Source of the DNA: Rhipidocladum racemiflorum
Lineage: Eukaryota > Streptophyta > Magnoliopsida > Poales > Poaceae
Direction of reading: 5' to 3'
Assembly (NCBI GenBank): GCA_036346355.1
Contig: CM070580.1
Location: 64,620,854 to 64,684,853 of the forward strand
DNA length: 64,000 nucleotides
Made by a program: the position numbers and the translations under genes. Below, piece by piece: positions 13,101-24,082 of this stretch (the first letter of the stretch is position 1; every line of letters begins with the position of its first letter). The notes below the pieces were generated by a model. It had not been told where the DNA came from and made no database searches. It was given only the letters and a program-made list of their open reading frames with translations.

Positions 13101-13622
13101 CACCGGCCCACGTGGCGCGATCAACGGCCACGATCGCACGGCGCGATCGGATCCGGGCCGGATACGGCTCGAACCGGTACGGGCGGATCTCAGCCGTTGG
13201 ATCTTGATCCAACGGTTGGGATTGATTAGGGCTTTGAGCTGGTTTGATCGAGTCAATCGCTGGTCGGACTCGAGTCCGACTCGGGTTCCGACTCGGTCGG
13301 ATGAACAGTACTTGACCCGAGTTGAATTTCCAGCGATTTAATATTTAAAATAATTCCTAGTAATTCATTTAATTCATTAAAAATAGCAAAAGACTCGTAA
13401 AAATTCTAAAAATTCTGGAAAATATTTTGGATCATTTTGGACTCAAATAAAATATTTCTAACAAAATTTTATTTGCAAAATTAAATTCTTTAATTATTTC
13501 AAAATGGAATAAATTCAAATAAATTCCAAATAAATCCAAATAAATTCCAGAAAATTCCAAAAATTCACCAAAGTACCAAATCACACATGAATTTAAGAAA
13601 AGCAAAATTTTGGGGTGTTACA
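10166..13622 (-). repeat. 5' LTR of the minus-strand RIRE3-like element
   Basis: It has the same termini as the partner (TGTCGGGACC to GGGTGTTACA on the plus strand) and is 3457 bp long. It contains the promoter-like box at 13004-13012 and a GC-rich segment at about 12170-13300. TSD ATGAT follows at 13623. Confidence 0.95.
13004..13012 (-). promoter_or_regulatory. TATA-like box of the 5' LTR
   Basis: ATTAAATAG (CTATTTAAT in element orientation) lies in the GC-rich part of the 5' LTR. This is the expected place for the start of the genomic transcript, and the box is conserved in all four long LTR copies. Confidence 0.5.
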
Positions 13623-13627
13623 ATGAT
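13623..13627. repeat. Target site duplication ATGAT, right copy
   Basis: It is identical to 1726-1730. Confidence 0.95.
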
Positions 13628-13639
13628 TGTACCATATTT

Positions 13640-16600
13640 TTGGACTAGTCAATCGAGTAGGCAATCATGTCACCGAGGTCCAAGCAAGAAGTCGAAGGCA
13701 AGACATATTATCACTGTAGTCGCCGATGACGGTCAACCTAGTGAACCCGCGGGGGCGATTCCGCCGTTCAATTCGGCATGCGGCTTCCATGTCAGGGACC
13801 ACGTGCCAATTAGCATCGCTAAATGGGAGAATGTCCCTGAAAATACAAAGAACATGATCTGAACCGATATGAAGGAGACATTCATCTTCCCCAAAGGGAC
13901 CGAAGAGAAGGTGAAGAGTTACGCGATGAAGAAGATGTCCATTGCATTCCAGACATATAAAAAGAAGTTGAACACATAATATATCAAAAAAGAACCTAAC
14001 GCCCGACTTCAACAAGCACCCAAAGTTGCAGGATCACTGGTATGCGTTCGTCAACTACAAGAATTCGGAAGAAGGTTGAAGTTTGACCGAAAAGAACAGG
14101 TAGAATGCACAGAAGAAGCAATATCACCACCGCCTTGGCCCTGGTGGTTACTGCCAAGCGATGCCCAAATGGGAGAAGAGGGAACAGGGACTGCTTGCGA
14201 AGGGTTTCATGTCGTTGACTTTGGAATGGCCAGAAAGAGCAAAGAACTGGATCTATGCTCACGACGTCGCCCTTGATGATGATGGAAACACGGTGTTCGG
14301 GGATGTGCTGATAGATGTGGCCAATAGACATGGACAGTCGATTGAGGACTGTTTCCAAGGCACCTTTGTGCCAAACAGGGAGAACGACGAGCTAACAAGG
14401 GCCCTACAAAATCCAGAGCACCCTGGTCGTACACGAGGCATTGGCGTTGTTCCATGGAAGATTGGTTTCGCTAAGGATGCCGAGACCTACAGAAGTCGGG
14501 CGAGAAGAAAGGCCTAACAGGCACAACGGCTGCTAATGATTGAAGAACGCATGAATCAAACACAAGAAAGCATAAAGGAAGAAGTCCAAAGACAGGTGCA
14601 GTTAGCCTTGAGCCAAATGCCTCATGTGGATGCGAGCCAGGAACCTCCTACTAATCCAGACGTCATTAGCCCCACAGAGCGGCGGAGCAGCTGCGCTTCT
14701 AGTGGGTTGTTCGAAGAGGACTTGGGCCACTGGCCAGTAGATGACATCATGCAGCAGACACCTTGTGAGCTGCACATCCAAGCGAAGAACATCTCCTTCA
14801 TGGCGGCTCACAGCATGGCTCACCAAGTGGAGCCGAGGCAGGTCATCCACGGTCAACAGATATCGCTTTGCTACTACAAGGTCTCGGTGGAGGAGGTATG
14901 CCCACAGTGCGAGGACCTTGACCTCAACATTCCCGGAGGTGACGGGACTACACAGTTAGGAGAGGCAGTGCACAATTTCATCCTGTGACGCAAGAAGTAC
15001 ATCATTTTTTGAGACACACATAAGCGGTCCTCTCCGACACCTCCATCACCTCCGGCACCTCCATCGTCACCTCCATCACCTCCATCCTCACCAAAGAAGA
15101 TGCCCCCTAGAAGAAGCTCGTCTCCTTCACCAACCCCCGCACGCGAAACTCCAACTCCAACATCGTCATCCAAGAGAAACCAGCCAGCTCGGCCAGCAGC
15201 TCGCAAGAAGATGGGGTTCACCCAAAGTAATAAGCTAGCTACACCTCCAAAGCAGGTGTATGATATGATGGAGGAGGAGACCACCAAGGTAATCAGGGCC
15301 GAGGTCACTCAATTTTTTAAACCCAGGTCACCAGAGAAGAAGGTTCAACCTGGTACAGAAGAATTTCTAAAAGGCCTGAGGACAGTTAAAATTTTGAAGG
15401 ATTTAAAGGAAAAACCTCGTGTCTCTGACTACAAGTGCACACTGGTCAAGGCAAGCAGCAAGAAGAAGACGTCATCAGCTGAGTAGAAGGCCAAGGAGAT
15501 ACTAAAATTCTTCGAAAGAAACTGGTCTTGACCCAGATCAAATATTAGGCAACTAGAAGATTGAATCTACACAAGTCAGATGGCCATTTACACTGGGCGC
15601 ATCATTGGTCAGGCGTGAGGAGGTTGGCCAGCTACCAACTAGTTTGCGCTAATTCCATGAATGGTACCTGGATGCGTTCTGGCATGGCATAGAGCTATTC
15701 TCCGTCAAGTATAAGGAACAAGATTTTTTTCATGGCGATAGTGAATTTTATGTCGAATGGCGCATAATGTACGATCTATACCAGACAGACGCCCTCAACG
15801 TGACCATGTTGAGTTGCTGGACTCTGTAAGTTCTTATTTAATTGCAAAAATCTACTGTGCGGGCTCTTTCACTATACTAACTTCCAAGCCTAACTAATTT
15901 CTTCTTATGTAGAATGGAGATACAAAGATGCAGAAAGGAGGCTATTTTCGACATAGCCTTCCTTGACCCTTTGGTTATCAACGAGACGACTGTTACTAGT
16001 TGCCCTGTCGATGCAGAGAACACCATATACAATGGGCTAATGTGTCAAGGATATAAGTCAAGGATACTTCTACCCTACACCTTTGAGTACGTGTTTTTCG
16101 TAACTCCTTGTTTTAATCCTTTTCCATAACACGATGTTAGAACTAATCAGTTACCTGCGTTGACATATATATGTACAGCTTTCACTAGATTCTTCTCGTT
16201 ATCGAGCTAGATCGTAGCATGATCACAGTTATGGACTCGAGGAGAAAACCAGTTGAAAGTTTTCAAAACTTGATCGACATCCTCAACCAATATTCTTGTT
16301 CCTTCCATTATTGTGGTAGTTCTACTCCATTTAAAGCAAATTCTAATCATGTTCAATTCGCAATCATATATGTAGTGCATTCGCACGGTTCCGAGCTAAA
16401 ACCGTCGGTGAATTCAAACAGGAATTCGATATTACACTTGCCTCTCGAGTACGTATGCCATCATGCTAACTTTTTAGTTAGTTAACTTAATTTCCATGCA
16501 TCCATTTCACACTTAGCTTTTTCCAACACAGATCTTGCTTCAGTAGCCGAGAAACAATTTATGCGGATACTATGTGTGCCAGTTTATAGACATCTAGATC

Positions 16601-16826
16601 AGAGGTGTTTGCCGCTTGAAAGATTCTAAGGATTTCACACGCGACGCATGTGACAGCAATCCAAGAACAACTCGTCGGCTGGATTTACGATGAGATTGTA
16701 AATCCAAATGGCGAGTTCCATGTTTCAGTGATAAGTAGGTGGGGCCCTTCGATAAAGACTGGTGAACTGTCGGAGTCGATGTCTATGGCTACCGAGAGCG
16801 ATGCACGTAAAAGAAGGGTCCCATAA
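13640..16826 (+). pseudogene. CACTA-encoded protein with Ulp1-like C-terminal region
   Basis: The frame opened at about 14161 continues to 15486, broken only by stops at 14515, 14986 and about 15010. It contains NPEHPGRTRG and VPWKIGF, a signature I associate with grass CACTA ORFs. Then come a coiled Gln/Glu-rich segment, a Pro/Ser-rich linker (about 15030-15180) and a Lys-rich region. After a decayed stretch, an exon at 15914 and the piece at 16178-16300 (ILLVIELDRSM, TVMDSRRKP) resemble the His and Asp regions of Ulp1 (C48) proteases. The last exon ends near 16826. The Trp after the catalytic His is a stop, and I did not find a convincing catalytic Cys. Upstream, 13640-14100 matches the N-terminal domain in other frames. 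It is non-functional. Confidence 0.75.
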
Positions 16827-17097
16827 ACGTTATGTAATTAAAGTTGTAATGAATGTTATGTGAACTAAATATGTGTAGTTATATATGGACATGATTGATT
16901 AATTGTGATACATATTGGTTCTAATTAGAGTTGTTAATAAAAGTTTTGTGATTTAATTATCATTTAATTGTGCATGATTGATTATACGTGCTTTAATTAA
17001 TAGATATATGTAATATTAGACTTAACACACACAAACATATATAATATATATCATATTGCCTCACACGCATATATATTAAATATTAGACTGACAATAG

Positions 17098-17269
17098 ATT
17101 ATCAGTACCGGTTGGAGCCTCCAACCGGTACTGATAGTCATATCAATACTGGTTGGTAGAACTGGTACTGATGCTCAATGAGCATCACTCCCGGATGGTT
17201 TATACCGGTTCAAAAACCGGTATTGATGGCGCTTATAAACCGGTACTGATGGCGAGATCTGTAGTAGTG
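17098..17269 (+). repeat. CACTA right subterminal repeats and terminus
   Basis: About six copies of a motif like ACCGGTACTGAT occur in both orientations, several forming hairpins (for example CCGGTTGGAGCCTCCAACCGG at 17107-17127). The region ends in GTAGTAGTG. Such arrays bind the TnpA-type protein in En/Spm elements. After the end comes CAT, a possible half of a 3-bp TSD. Confidence 0.85.
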
Positions 17270-17308
17270 CATGCAAATGCATGTGTGGTACTAGTATTGG
17301 ACTTATTA

Positions 17309-17845
17309 CTCCCTCCGGTTTCATATTTTCTATCGCTGGAGCGTTCTGTAGTTTGGTTAAAAATTTCTGTCGTTGGACCATTCTTTATTTAATGACACCA
17401 GATTTCCAAAGCATGCGTATTGATTGCTGACGCTTGAGCTCTGTATGCACACATAACGATTGGGTATCCTTACTTTGAGAATTAGGATCACACCATTTCT
17501 AAACTACTCCCTCCGTTTCTTTTTATAAGGCGTATTTGGTTTCGTTAGGACAAGGCTTTGACCAACAATTACTCTATTACAGATAATTTTTATGACACAA
17601 AATTGATATTAGCATATTTGTATTCAAAAGTACTTGTATATAATTATGATTTTGTATTGCATAAATGATATATTAATAAAGTAATCGTTGGTCAAAGTAT
17701 TGTCCTAACGAAACCAAATACGCCTTATAAAAAGAAACGGAGGGAGTATTTAATATGGCCACATTAGGAAACTAGCAATCTATTAATTACTCCTTGGTAT
17801 GTGAGATTATGTCTAAAACGATAGGAAATATGAAACCGGAGGGAG
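17309..17845. mobile_element. Outer Stowaway MITE, interrupted
   Basis: The left end CTCCCTCCGGTTTCATATTT pairs with the right end, whose complement reads CTCCCTCCGGTTTCATATTT. A TA lies at the left, and CA at the right where a TA duplication is expected. Without the inner element (17507-17746 plus TA) it is about 295 bp. It has no coding content and would have depended on a mariner-like transposase. Confidence 0.85.
17507..17746. mobile_element. Inner Stowaway MITE
   Basis: The ends CTCCCTCCGTTTCTTTTTAT are perfect inverted repeats continuing through AAGGCGTATTTGGTTTCGTT, giving TIRs over 40 bp. TA flanks both sides (17505-17506 and 17747-17748). It is 240 bp and lies inside the outer Stowaway. 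Confidence 0.93.
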
Positions 17846-18837
17846 CAATAGTAGTATTAGCAAACGGAGTATACATGATCCCTTTCGACGACTGATACTC
17901 CTCAGATACGACGTACCCTACCAGCTGTCATGCCATCCATACGCCTTTTGGTGATACGGGGGATCCCTTCCAATCAGGGCAGCCCAACGCTCTCCTTGTC
18001 AGAAGATTCCTTTATCCGTGTAAATTAGGGAGTCGTAGTTAGGAGATAAAAAAGTAAATAGTAAACTTTGTTATTCTACTTGCTTTAAGCCGGCCTAGCT
18101 AGTGCTCCTGCAGCCGCAACCCCACTGCATCAGCATCAGATCTGCACCCGAGGAGGCTGCTGCTGCTGCTGCTTACCTGTGAACAACAAATGCTCGTAAA
18201 TGCATTTGTGCTCGGTTGCTGTTGCACACATCTTGGTCGTCTCATCTCATCTCTTGCTAGCTAGGGAGATGGAACTAGGAAGGTTCTTGCATCATCGATC
18301 GAGGGCCAAATAAATGCTGCAAGCATGCATGCATGCATCGGCTCCGTGCATAGCTTAGCTGCAATATTTGCAATTTGCAATGCTATGCTGGCCTGCCTGT
18401 CTGTCTGAGCCCCGCACGCGCGGCCAGGCCAGGCCACCACCCGCACGTACGTGCAGGCTGGCAGGCAGCGGCAGTAATGATGCAGTAACTACGGCACAGT
18501 GCTCTGGCTAGCTAACTCCTGCCTCCGCTTCGGAAGACACGCTATTCTAGCTTTTAAATTTTGCTTTTAAGCATACACTATTAATCAATTTTGAAATAAC
18601 TTCCAACTAATTATTTCTTTGTATATTCCGATTATTTATTATTTTTAATGTTATTTATTACTGTCGAATAGAGTAACATACACCATCCGAGAGCAATAGA
18701 TCAACTAATGAAGGAGGACGATTTGACCGTTTCTACGCGTGACGTGATTGGAGTACAAAATCCTAAAACGTAGTCTATTCAAAAACAGAGAAAGCAGTAC
18801 GGCATACCTTCTTAAGCTTTGGTCTCCCATGCAACTA
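17846..18837. other. Apparently unique spacer without a supported gene
   Basis: It contains a CTG run near 18150-18173 and a GCATGCATGCATGCATC run near 18323-18339. No frame of good length, splice pattern or known domain is visible. It may be low-copy intergenic or promoter DNA of the ancestral locus. Confidence 0.5.
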
Positions 18838-18893
18838 CTCCCTCTATCCATTTTTAATATCTTCTTGACCTACGTGTCAAGAAGATATATAGG
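18838..18893. repeat. Truncated Stowaway-like end
   Basis: TA then CTCCCTCTATCC looks like a Stowaway terminus. It contains the hairpin ATATCTTCTTGAC and GTCAAGAAGATAT, and is cut by the Tat LTR that starts at 18894. The other end is not in view. Confidence 0.45.
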
Positions 18894-19587
18894 TGTTGGC
18901 ACTTAAATCTGGCACACAGCCGACTTGGTAAGATAATTTGATATAGTTAGTTTATCGAGGAATATACCAGATTTAAGAGTTAAAAGCCGATACAGTCTTA
19001 TCTGGTTATGTCCGACGTTGATCTTAGAAAGTATGAGGAAGTTGAAGCTGATACGGATAAGTTAAGCAGGAGACCGGGGAGGAGATGACCAGGTCTGATG
19101 CTATAAAAGAGGATGGTGGACAACGTCGACATGGGCACCCACATCAAACAATAGTTCTATTTTTTACTTTTAGTTAATTAGGAGTAGTTTTTAGTCTTGT
19201 AAGCTTTCTTCTATAATTCATCTCGATTAATAAAGTTGTGTATCGCCAATTTTGATCATTGTCGGCTTACGATAATCCAGGTCAGATTTTCTTCGATTTT
19301 GTTGCGTATCGCCTTCTTCGGGAAAAACAACCTTTACCCTCGTCTAAATCGACTCAGACGGGCTGATTAGATCTATCGATTATTTCATCTAAGTCGGCTT
19401 GAACGAGTCGATTAGATCCAATATTTATCAAGCATTACATCAGCTGATTAGCCGATATATTTACATACTATTTTCTTGCCGATCGCAGGATCAAATCGGC
19501 TGGCATGCCTGCACCCAAGAGTTAAACCCGGTGTGTGCGTGTGTTGGTTGCGATCAACCCGTCGTCAAGTTTTTTTGCGCAAACACA
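18894..19587 (+). repeat. 5' LTR of the outer Tat element
   Basis: It begins TGTTGGCACTTAAATC and ends near GCGCAAACACA, followed by TTGGCACATTCGGTGGGA, a primer-site-like motif for this lineage. It has a TATA box at 19101 and AATAAAG near 19229. The 3' boundary is uncertain by a few bases. Confidence 0.72.
19101..19109 (+). promoter_or_regulatory. TATA box of the outer Tat LTR
   Basis: CTATAAAAG lies about 200 bp into the LTR and about 120 bp upstream of an AATAAAG motif, the usual spacing of U3 and R signals. Confidence 0.6.
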
Positions 19588-19622
19588 CTTTTGGCACATT
19601 CGGTGGGATAAATCGGGTAGTG

Positions 19623-21160
19623 ATGTCTTCAGTTGGAAAGTTGATTTCCCCGTCCGATATCAACACAAAAGCGATAATCGTCCCAATATTGGACGATTTG
19701 ACACCGGAGCAGCGCAAAGAGATTGAGGATCAGAAGGACGCGTTTGAGTAGATGATGCTCAACTACTACCAGAAAACCAGGCGAGGCGTCACACAGAAGA
19801 CTGTTTAGCCGAAAATGGTTAACTTCAGCAAAAAGAAGCTTTGGATGATGCTGAGAAAACACAGGTAAGCCGATATATGCCCGCTCAGACGGAATTATCG
19901 GATATGATCAATCAATCTATACATTGTGCTCTTATCAACCAATCATCGACTCTGGTTACTACCCTCAGGCCAATGGTAGCGAATAGCGTTAAGGAAGTCG
20001 CACAGGAACTAGTGTTGGCTGGTAATTTGCTTGACCCATTGCGAGCTTTGCTGACATACCTAGTGTACTCTATAGGGCAGAATACTCAAAACGTTAGGCC
20101 CGCGGTTGATCCGAAGCCGTCGGTTAATCCCCCCACTATGACACCGGCACAACCGACCGTGATCCTACCACAAGACCCCCAAACAAGTGGGGTTAGGCAC
20201 TACCAAGCCTACACAGATTGCTCTAAATTGGGCACTCAATCCAACATACCCCCACCCGCTCGGGTATGTGTATACCTAGGGTCAGCTACCCAGCAGATTG
20301 AGATCGACGTACGGCCACAGTACGTTGAGCCGATTTCGCTGCATGATTCGGCCCCCTATAGGGTTTTCACATACTTTGAACCATTTTTTCATTAGCTGAG
20401 CCGATAATGAGACAGCAACATACCGGCTATGGGTAGCCACGCGGTCCGATACAATCCTAGCCCCAACGCTAGCCCGAGTTTGCACTCGAAGGGCAACCGG
20501 ACTTCGGCCCTAATCGGTAGGCACCTCAGGCACACGTGACATCGGCTAGAGAAACTGACTGGGCCAAAGCCATTAGTGCCGTTCTGAGAGATCAGTTTGG
20601 CATACAGCCAAAGGGGCAAACCATCGGCTACAGAAAGCCGTATCCAGATTACATTGACCGGATTTCGTATCCCAATGGGTATAGGGTTCCCGACTTCGCT
20701 AAATTTTCTGGGGACGATTCCACTACGACCCTAGAGCACAATGGACACTTCGTGGCTCAATGCGAAGAGGCCACACAATCCGATAGGCTTAAGGTAAAAT
20801 TGTTGCCCTTATCATTGTCCGGGGCGGCTTTTACATGGTTCACAATTCTACCCCTAAATTCGGTTAATACTTGGATCGATTTGGAAAGCCGATTCCATAA
20901 ATACTTTTTCTATGAAAGTTTAGAAATGAGAACATCAAATCTAAGCTCTGTCCGACAGAAATTCAGGGGATCGGTAACAGACTATATAAAGAGGTTTTGG
21001 GAGGTCAGAAATCAGTGTTTTAGTGTCACGCTGCCTGATAATCAACTAGCCGATTTAGCCTTCCAAGGATTAATTCCTCCTTTGAAGGAGAAATTTTGTG
21101 GCCAGGAGTTTACTAATTTAAGTCACCTTTTCACAGGGTGTCGGATCAGGAAAGTCAATT
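19623..21160 (+). pseudogene. Tat gag, frameshifted and interrupted
   Basis: Three blocks in three frames follow one another. The first starts MSSVGKLISPSDINTKA at 19623. A middle block (19841-20395) is rich in Pro. The Retrotrans_gag domain is at 20536-21140, with the signature LPLSLSGAAFTWF and the stretch ADLAFQGL. The last codons before 21161 also shift frame. Gag would assemble the particle of the element. Here stops, at least three frameshifts and the LTR insertion destroy it. The start is the ATG closest to the primer site that shows lineage similarity. Confidence 0.8.
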
Positions 21161-21809
21161 TGTCGGGGATTGGAATATTTTCCACTAGGACCTTTTTGCC
21201 CCGACGGCCGATGCCAACCGACCATGAACGCCCTTGATCGGGATGCCCAAGAAAGGATCTCAAGTGACCCCATGCTCGGCCACGAACATGCTCACAAACC
21301 CTCAACAAAACATGTTCGGCTACAGGCTTTGAAGACAAGTATGAGCAACCTTGCTTGGGAAGGCACAGGTTGGTCGTACCGAACCAAGGGAATGCTCGAC
21401 GATGGTCGAAGGACGTGGTCAACCCACTAACAAGAAAGTGGTGACCAGTTGCCGGGGATCCAGGGAAGTTATGCCAGGAAATCAAGCATGCATGGCGAGA
21501 ATCAAGAACACGTCAAGAACGGCAACAGGCGTGATTTTAGGGCTCAGTTACCATATGTAAATGAAGGTACCTAGTATTTAATCTCTCCCCCAACGGGGGG
21601 ATGAAAAAAAACAACCTCCCGATTACACACACATCAATTCTAGAGTAGGGTTATTATCTCCACCGCGAGAGGCCCGAACCAGGATAATCCACCGTGTCTC
21701 CCTGTGCTCGAGCATCCTTCGGACGCCATTCTTTCGCGGGCGAAGGGGCCTTGGTTGATCCCTCATTCAACAAGTAAGCTCGGCGGGGCACGTTCCCCAA
21801 TCGTTGACA
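21161..21809 (+). repeat. 5' LTR of the second Tat element
   Basis: It begins TGTCGGGGATTGGAATATTT and ends CGTTGACA. Its first 319 bp match 33601-33917 closely. Directly after it, 21810-21830 reads GCTAGCGCTGTCTGTGGGGA, the type of primer-site context seen in this lineage. A short hairpin CCCCCAACGGGGGG lies near 21588. Confidence 0.82.
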
Positions 21810-21835
21810 GCTAGCGCTGTCTGTGGGGACCGACT

Positions 21836-23700
21836 GTGTCAAACTCCGTTAGTGAAGAATCCCCGAAGATGCCGAATTCCGGAGACACCCGCGACCTTAG
21901 TTCTTTCGACGACGTTGAAGACGATGATATGCATTACGCCAATGATGGTGTAGCAGCTGTGACCGACCCAGATGGACACACCGAAGCTGGGAGCCTTTCC
22001 CCGATAGCTGCAGCGCGAGAGCGATTTCTTCACTCTCAGCGCGATGCACTCGAAGATGACAAGGGCGATGATTACGATGGGCTCTACGATGGTCTGGATA
22101 TTCCAGACCACATCGAGCTTGATCAGGAGACGGCATCGCGGGGAGACACCATGATGTCCCCTTCACAATCGCCTTACTCCCGCAATGTTAACATGGCAGG
22201 AAGCGACGTCGGCCATGAGATGGGAACCTCAGGGGCTGCTCGTCAGGACCACTATGAGGTGGCCAGACACCACTTGGAAGCATCCTTAGACAAGACCTTG
22301 GCGAACCTCCGATGCCAAGCTCGTGGGAAACAAGTTTCCAAGCAGGGAGTCACTGCCCACGAGAATTCCCGTGGAAGTCGCACCCCGGAGCATGCACCTG
22401 GCTCGAGCTCACCTCCACCCGTTCTTCGGAACCGGGAATGACTGCAGGCCTTAGCGGCGGTCATGCGCGACCTCCGAAACTTCCCCGAGTGGGCAGATTT
22501 GGAGGCAATGGGTGCGGTCGTGGCCGAAGATCTGGAAAGACTGGCCGCGGACTTGAAGATTTCAAATCCTCCCTGTGACGAGGGTGCCCGAAGCGTTTCC
22601 CGGGGACACCGGGAGTGCACCCCGATCCGCTCCCACTGAGAGGAGTCTCGGAGTCTTGATCGGAAGGAACGTAGGATGATCGACCTACATCACGAGAACT
22701 CTCAGAGTAATTCCCGAGCAACCTTGAGATATCGTGGGGATGCTCACCCTGATCGCGAGCATTTTGAGCGCTCCGCTACGGAACGCTCCTCAACGCATCG
22801 GCCTAGGGAAGTTTTCTCTCGACTCGGCCCACACGTTAGTCCGCGAAATAGCGATGGTCGGGATGATCATTGCGCCCGGAGGAATCGCTACGACGCTCCA
22901 GTTTTTGGAGGTCGGGCGTTCACAAGATCCCTCCGAAATGTCTCTTGGCCGAACAAGTTCAAGCCCAGGCACATCGAGAGATTCAATGGGACCCAGAACC
23001 CGGATGAATTTATCTCGATTCACACCACTGCAATCTTGGCAGCAAGAGGTGATGAGGGAGTCATGGCAAACTTCCTCCCAACGGTCCTCGATGGGGCCGC
23101 TCGAACTTGGCTTTTCAATCGAAAGGAATGATCAATCCGCTCCTGGAGGCAACTCAGCGCTACGCTCCAAGCAAACTTTCAGAGCTGCTATATTCGCCCG
23201 CGGAAAGAACGCGACCTTGAGTGCTTGATTCAGACAGAGGGCGAGACTCTACGATAGTTCGTTCAGAGATTCATTCAAGTTCAAAACTCGATCCCAAACA
23301 TCTCGGACGAGGCTGTCGTCCGAGCTTTCAAGTTCGGGGTGCGAGATGTTCGATTCACGCAGGACTTAGAGATACACCCGGATCTGATGGCCAACGAGCT
23401 GTTCCGCATGGCCGATCTGTACGCGAACACCGACGAAGCCGTCCAGTGGAAGAAGATGCTGGACGAGGGCAAGCTTCCGCCTCAACCCGGGTTGGAGGCC
23501 TCCACGATCAAGAAAGGCTTGAACTCCGTGGAGAAAAAGATGAAGAAGAAGAAGAAACAGCCTGCGCCAAATATAATTGCTGCGGTCGAGCAGCAGTAGC
23601 CTCGGGCGTCCCTTCCACAGCGTCGAGGGTTCAATGCTCGAGGCAGGGGCAACCATTTCAGCGTCGCAACGACCAAGCTCGTGAAGATTAGGTACCCCCA
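21836..23700 (+). pseudogene. Tat gag of the second element
   Basis: An acidic N-terminal block starts at 21836 and stops at 22441. The Retrotrans_gag domain follows in another frame (about 22910-23130) with KFKPRHIERFNGTQNPDEF and the stretch MANFLPTVLDGAARTWL. The rest is shifted again (23300-23600), with FKFGVRDVRF and a Lys-rich tail ending in a stop at 23597. At least two frameshifts and several stops separate these blocks, so no full Gag is possible. No zinc knuckle could be read with confidence. Confidence 0.82.
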
Positions 23701-24082
23701 CAAAACAACTAGTTTTGCCCGCTCCATGAAGCGCACAGGTACGACCTGCGAAATTACCGAACATGGGCCTTCCGCTTGGAACAGTTCTACAATGGCAAAG
23801 GGCCCATGCCAACGCTCCTAGAGCAGGGCGAGAATAACAAGGGCAAGCAACTCGCTGATGAGGATGATGACATGGAGTATCAGGAGCCCCAAAACCACAT
23901 CGCAGTGATATTCGGGGCTCCTCCGCCTATAAGTCCCGTCGGGACTTGAAGGAGGCCGCACAGGAAGTTTATCAAGTCACCAAGGGTAAGCCCCCGTGCA
24001 ATAGCTCAAGTGGTCTGAGCTGTCCCTCACTTTCTCCAAGGATGATTGTCCCCTTGGAATGACCAAACCATAGAAGCTCCCA

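Larger units (their letters stand above)
1731..13622 (-). mobile_element. Complete but decayed RIRE3-like gypsy element (Tekay/Del type)
   Basis: This 11.9-kb element lies in reverse orientation. It has two 3.5-kb LTRs, a purine tract next to the left LTR, a tRNA-iMet-type primer site next to the right LTR, and gag then pol remnants read right to left. TSDs ATGAT flank it exactly. It splits the CACTA relic, so it is younger than that relic. The internal region has many frameshifts and small deletions and lacks the ORF0 found upstream of gag in the copy at 33918-61592. The family name is an inference from structure and protein similarity. Confidence 0.93.
13628..17269 (+). mobile_element. CACTA (En/Spm) relic, right part
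   Basis: The coding region is of the grass CACTA ORF type with a Ulp1-like tail. It is followed by an array of ACCGGT-containing inverted motifs and a terminus GTAGTAGTG at 17261-17269, the complement of CACTAC. The left terminus is not visible between 629 and 1731, so it is lost or lies beyond the window. The element was split by the retrotransposon at 1731-13622. Confidence 0.82.
18894..21160 (+). mobile_element. Left part of the outermost Tat-lineage gypsy element
   Basis: An LTR (18894-19587), a leader and a gag remnant read in the plus direction until the second Tat element interrupts at 21161. The end of pol and an antisense ORF of a compatible Tat element appear at 61593-64000. The simplest reading is that both parts belong to one host element split by about 40 kb of later insertions. 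The middle of its pol is missing. Confidence 0.7.

Noticed and set aside
17846..18837. Host gene between the Stowaway pair and the Tat LTR
   Set aside because: Only frames of about 60 codons, no splice pattern and no recognisable domain.
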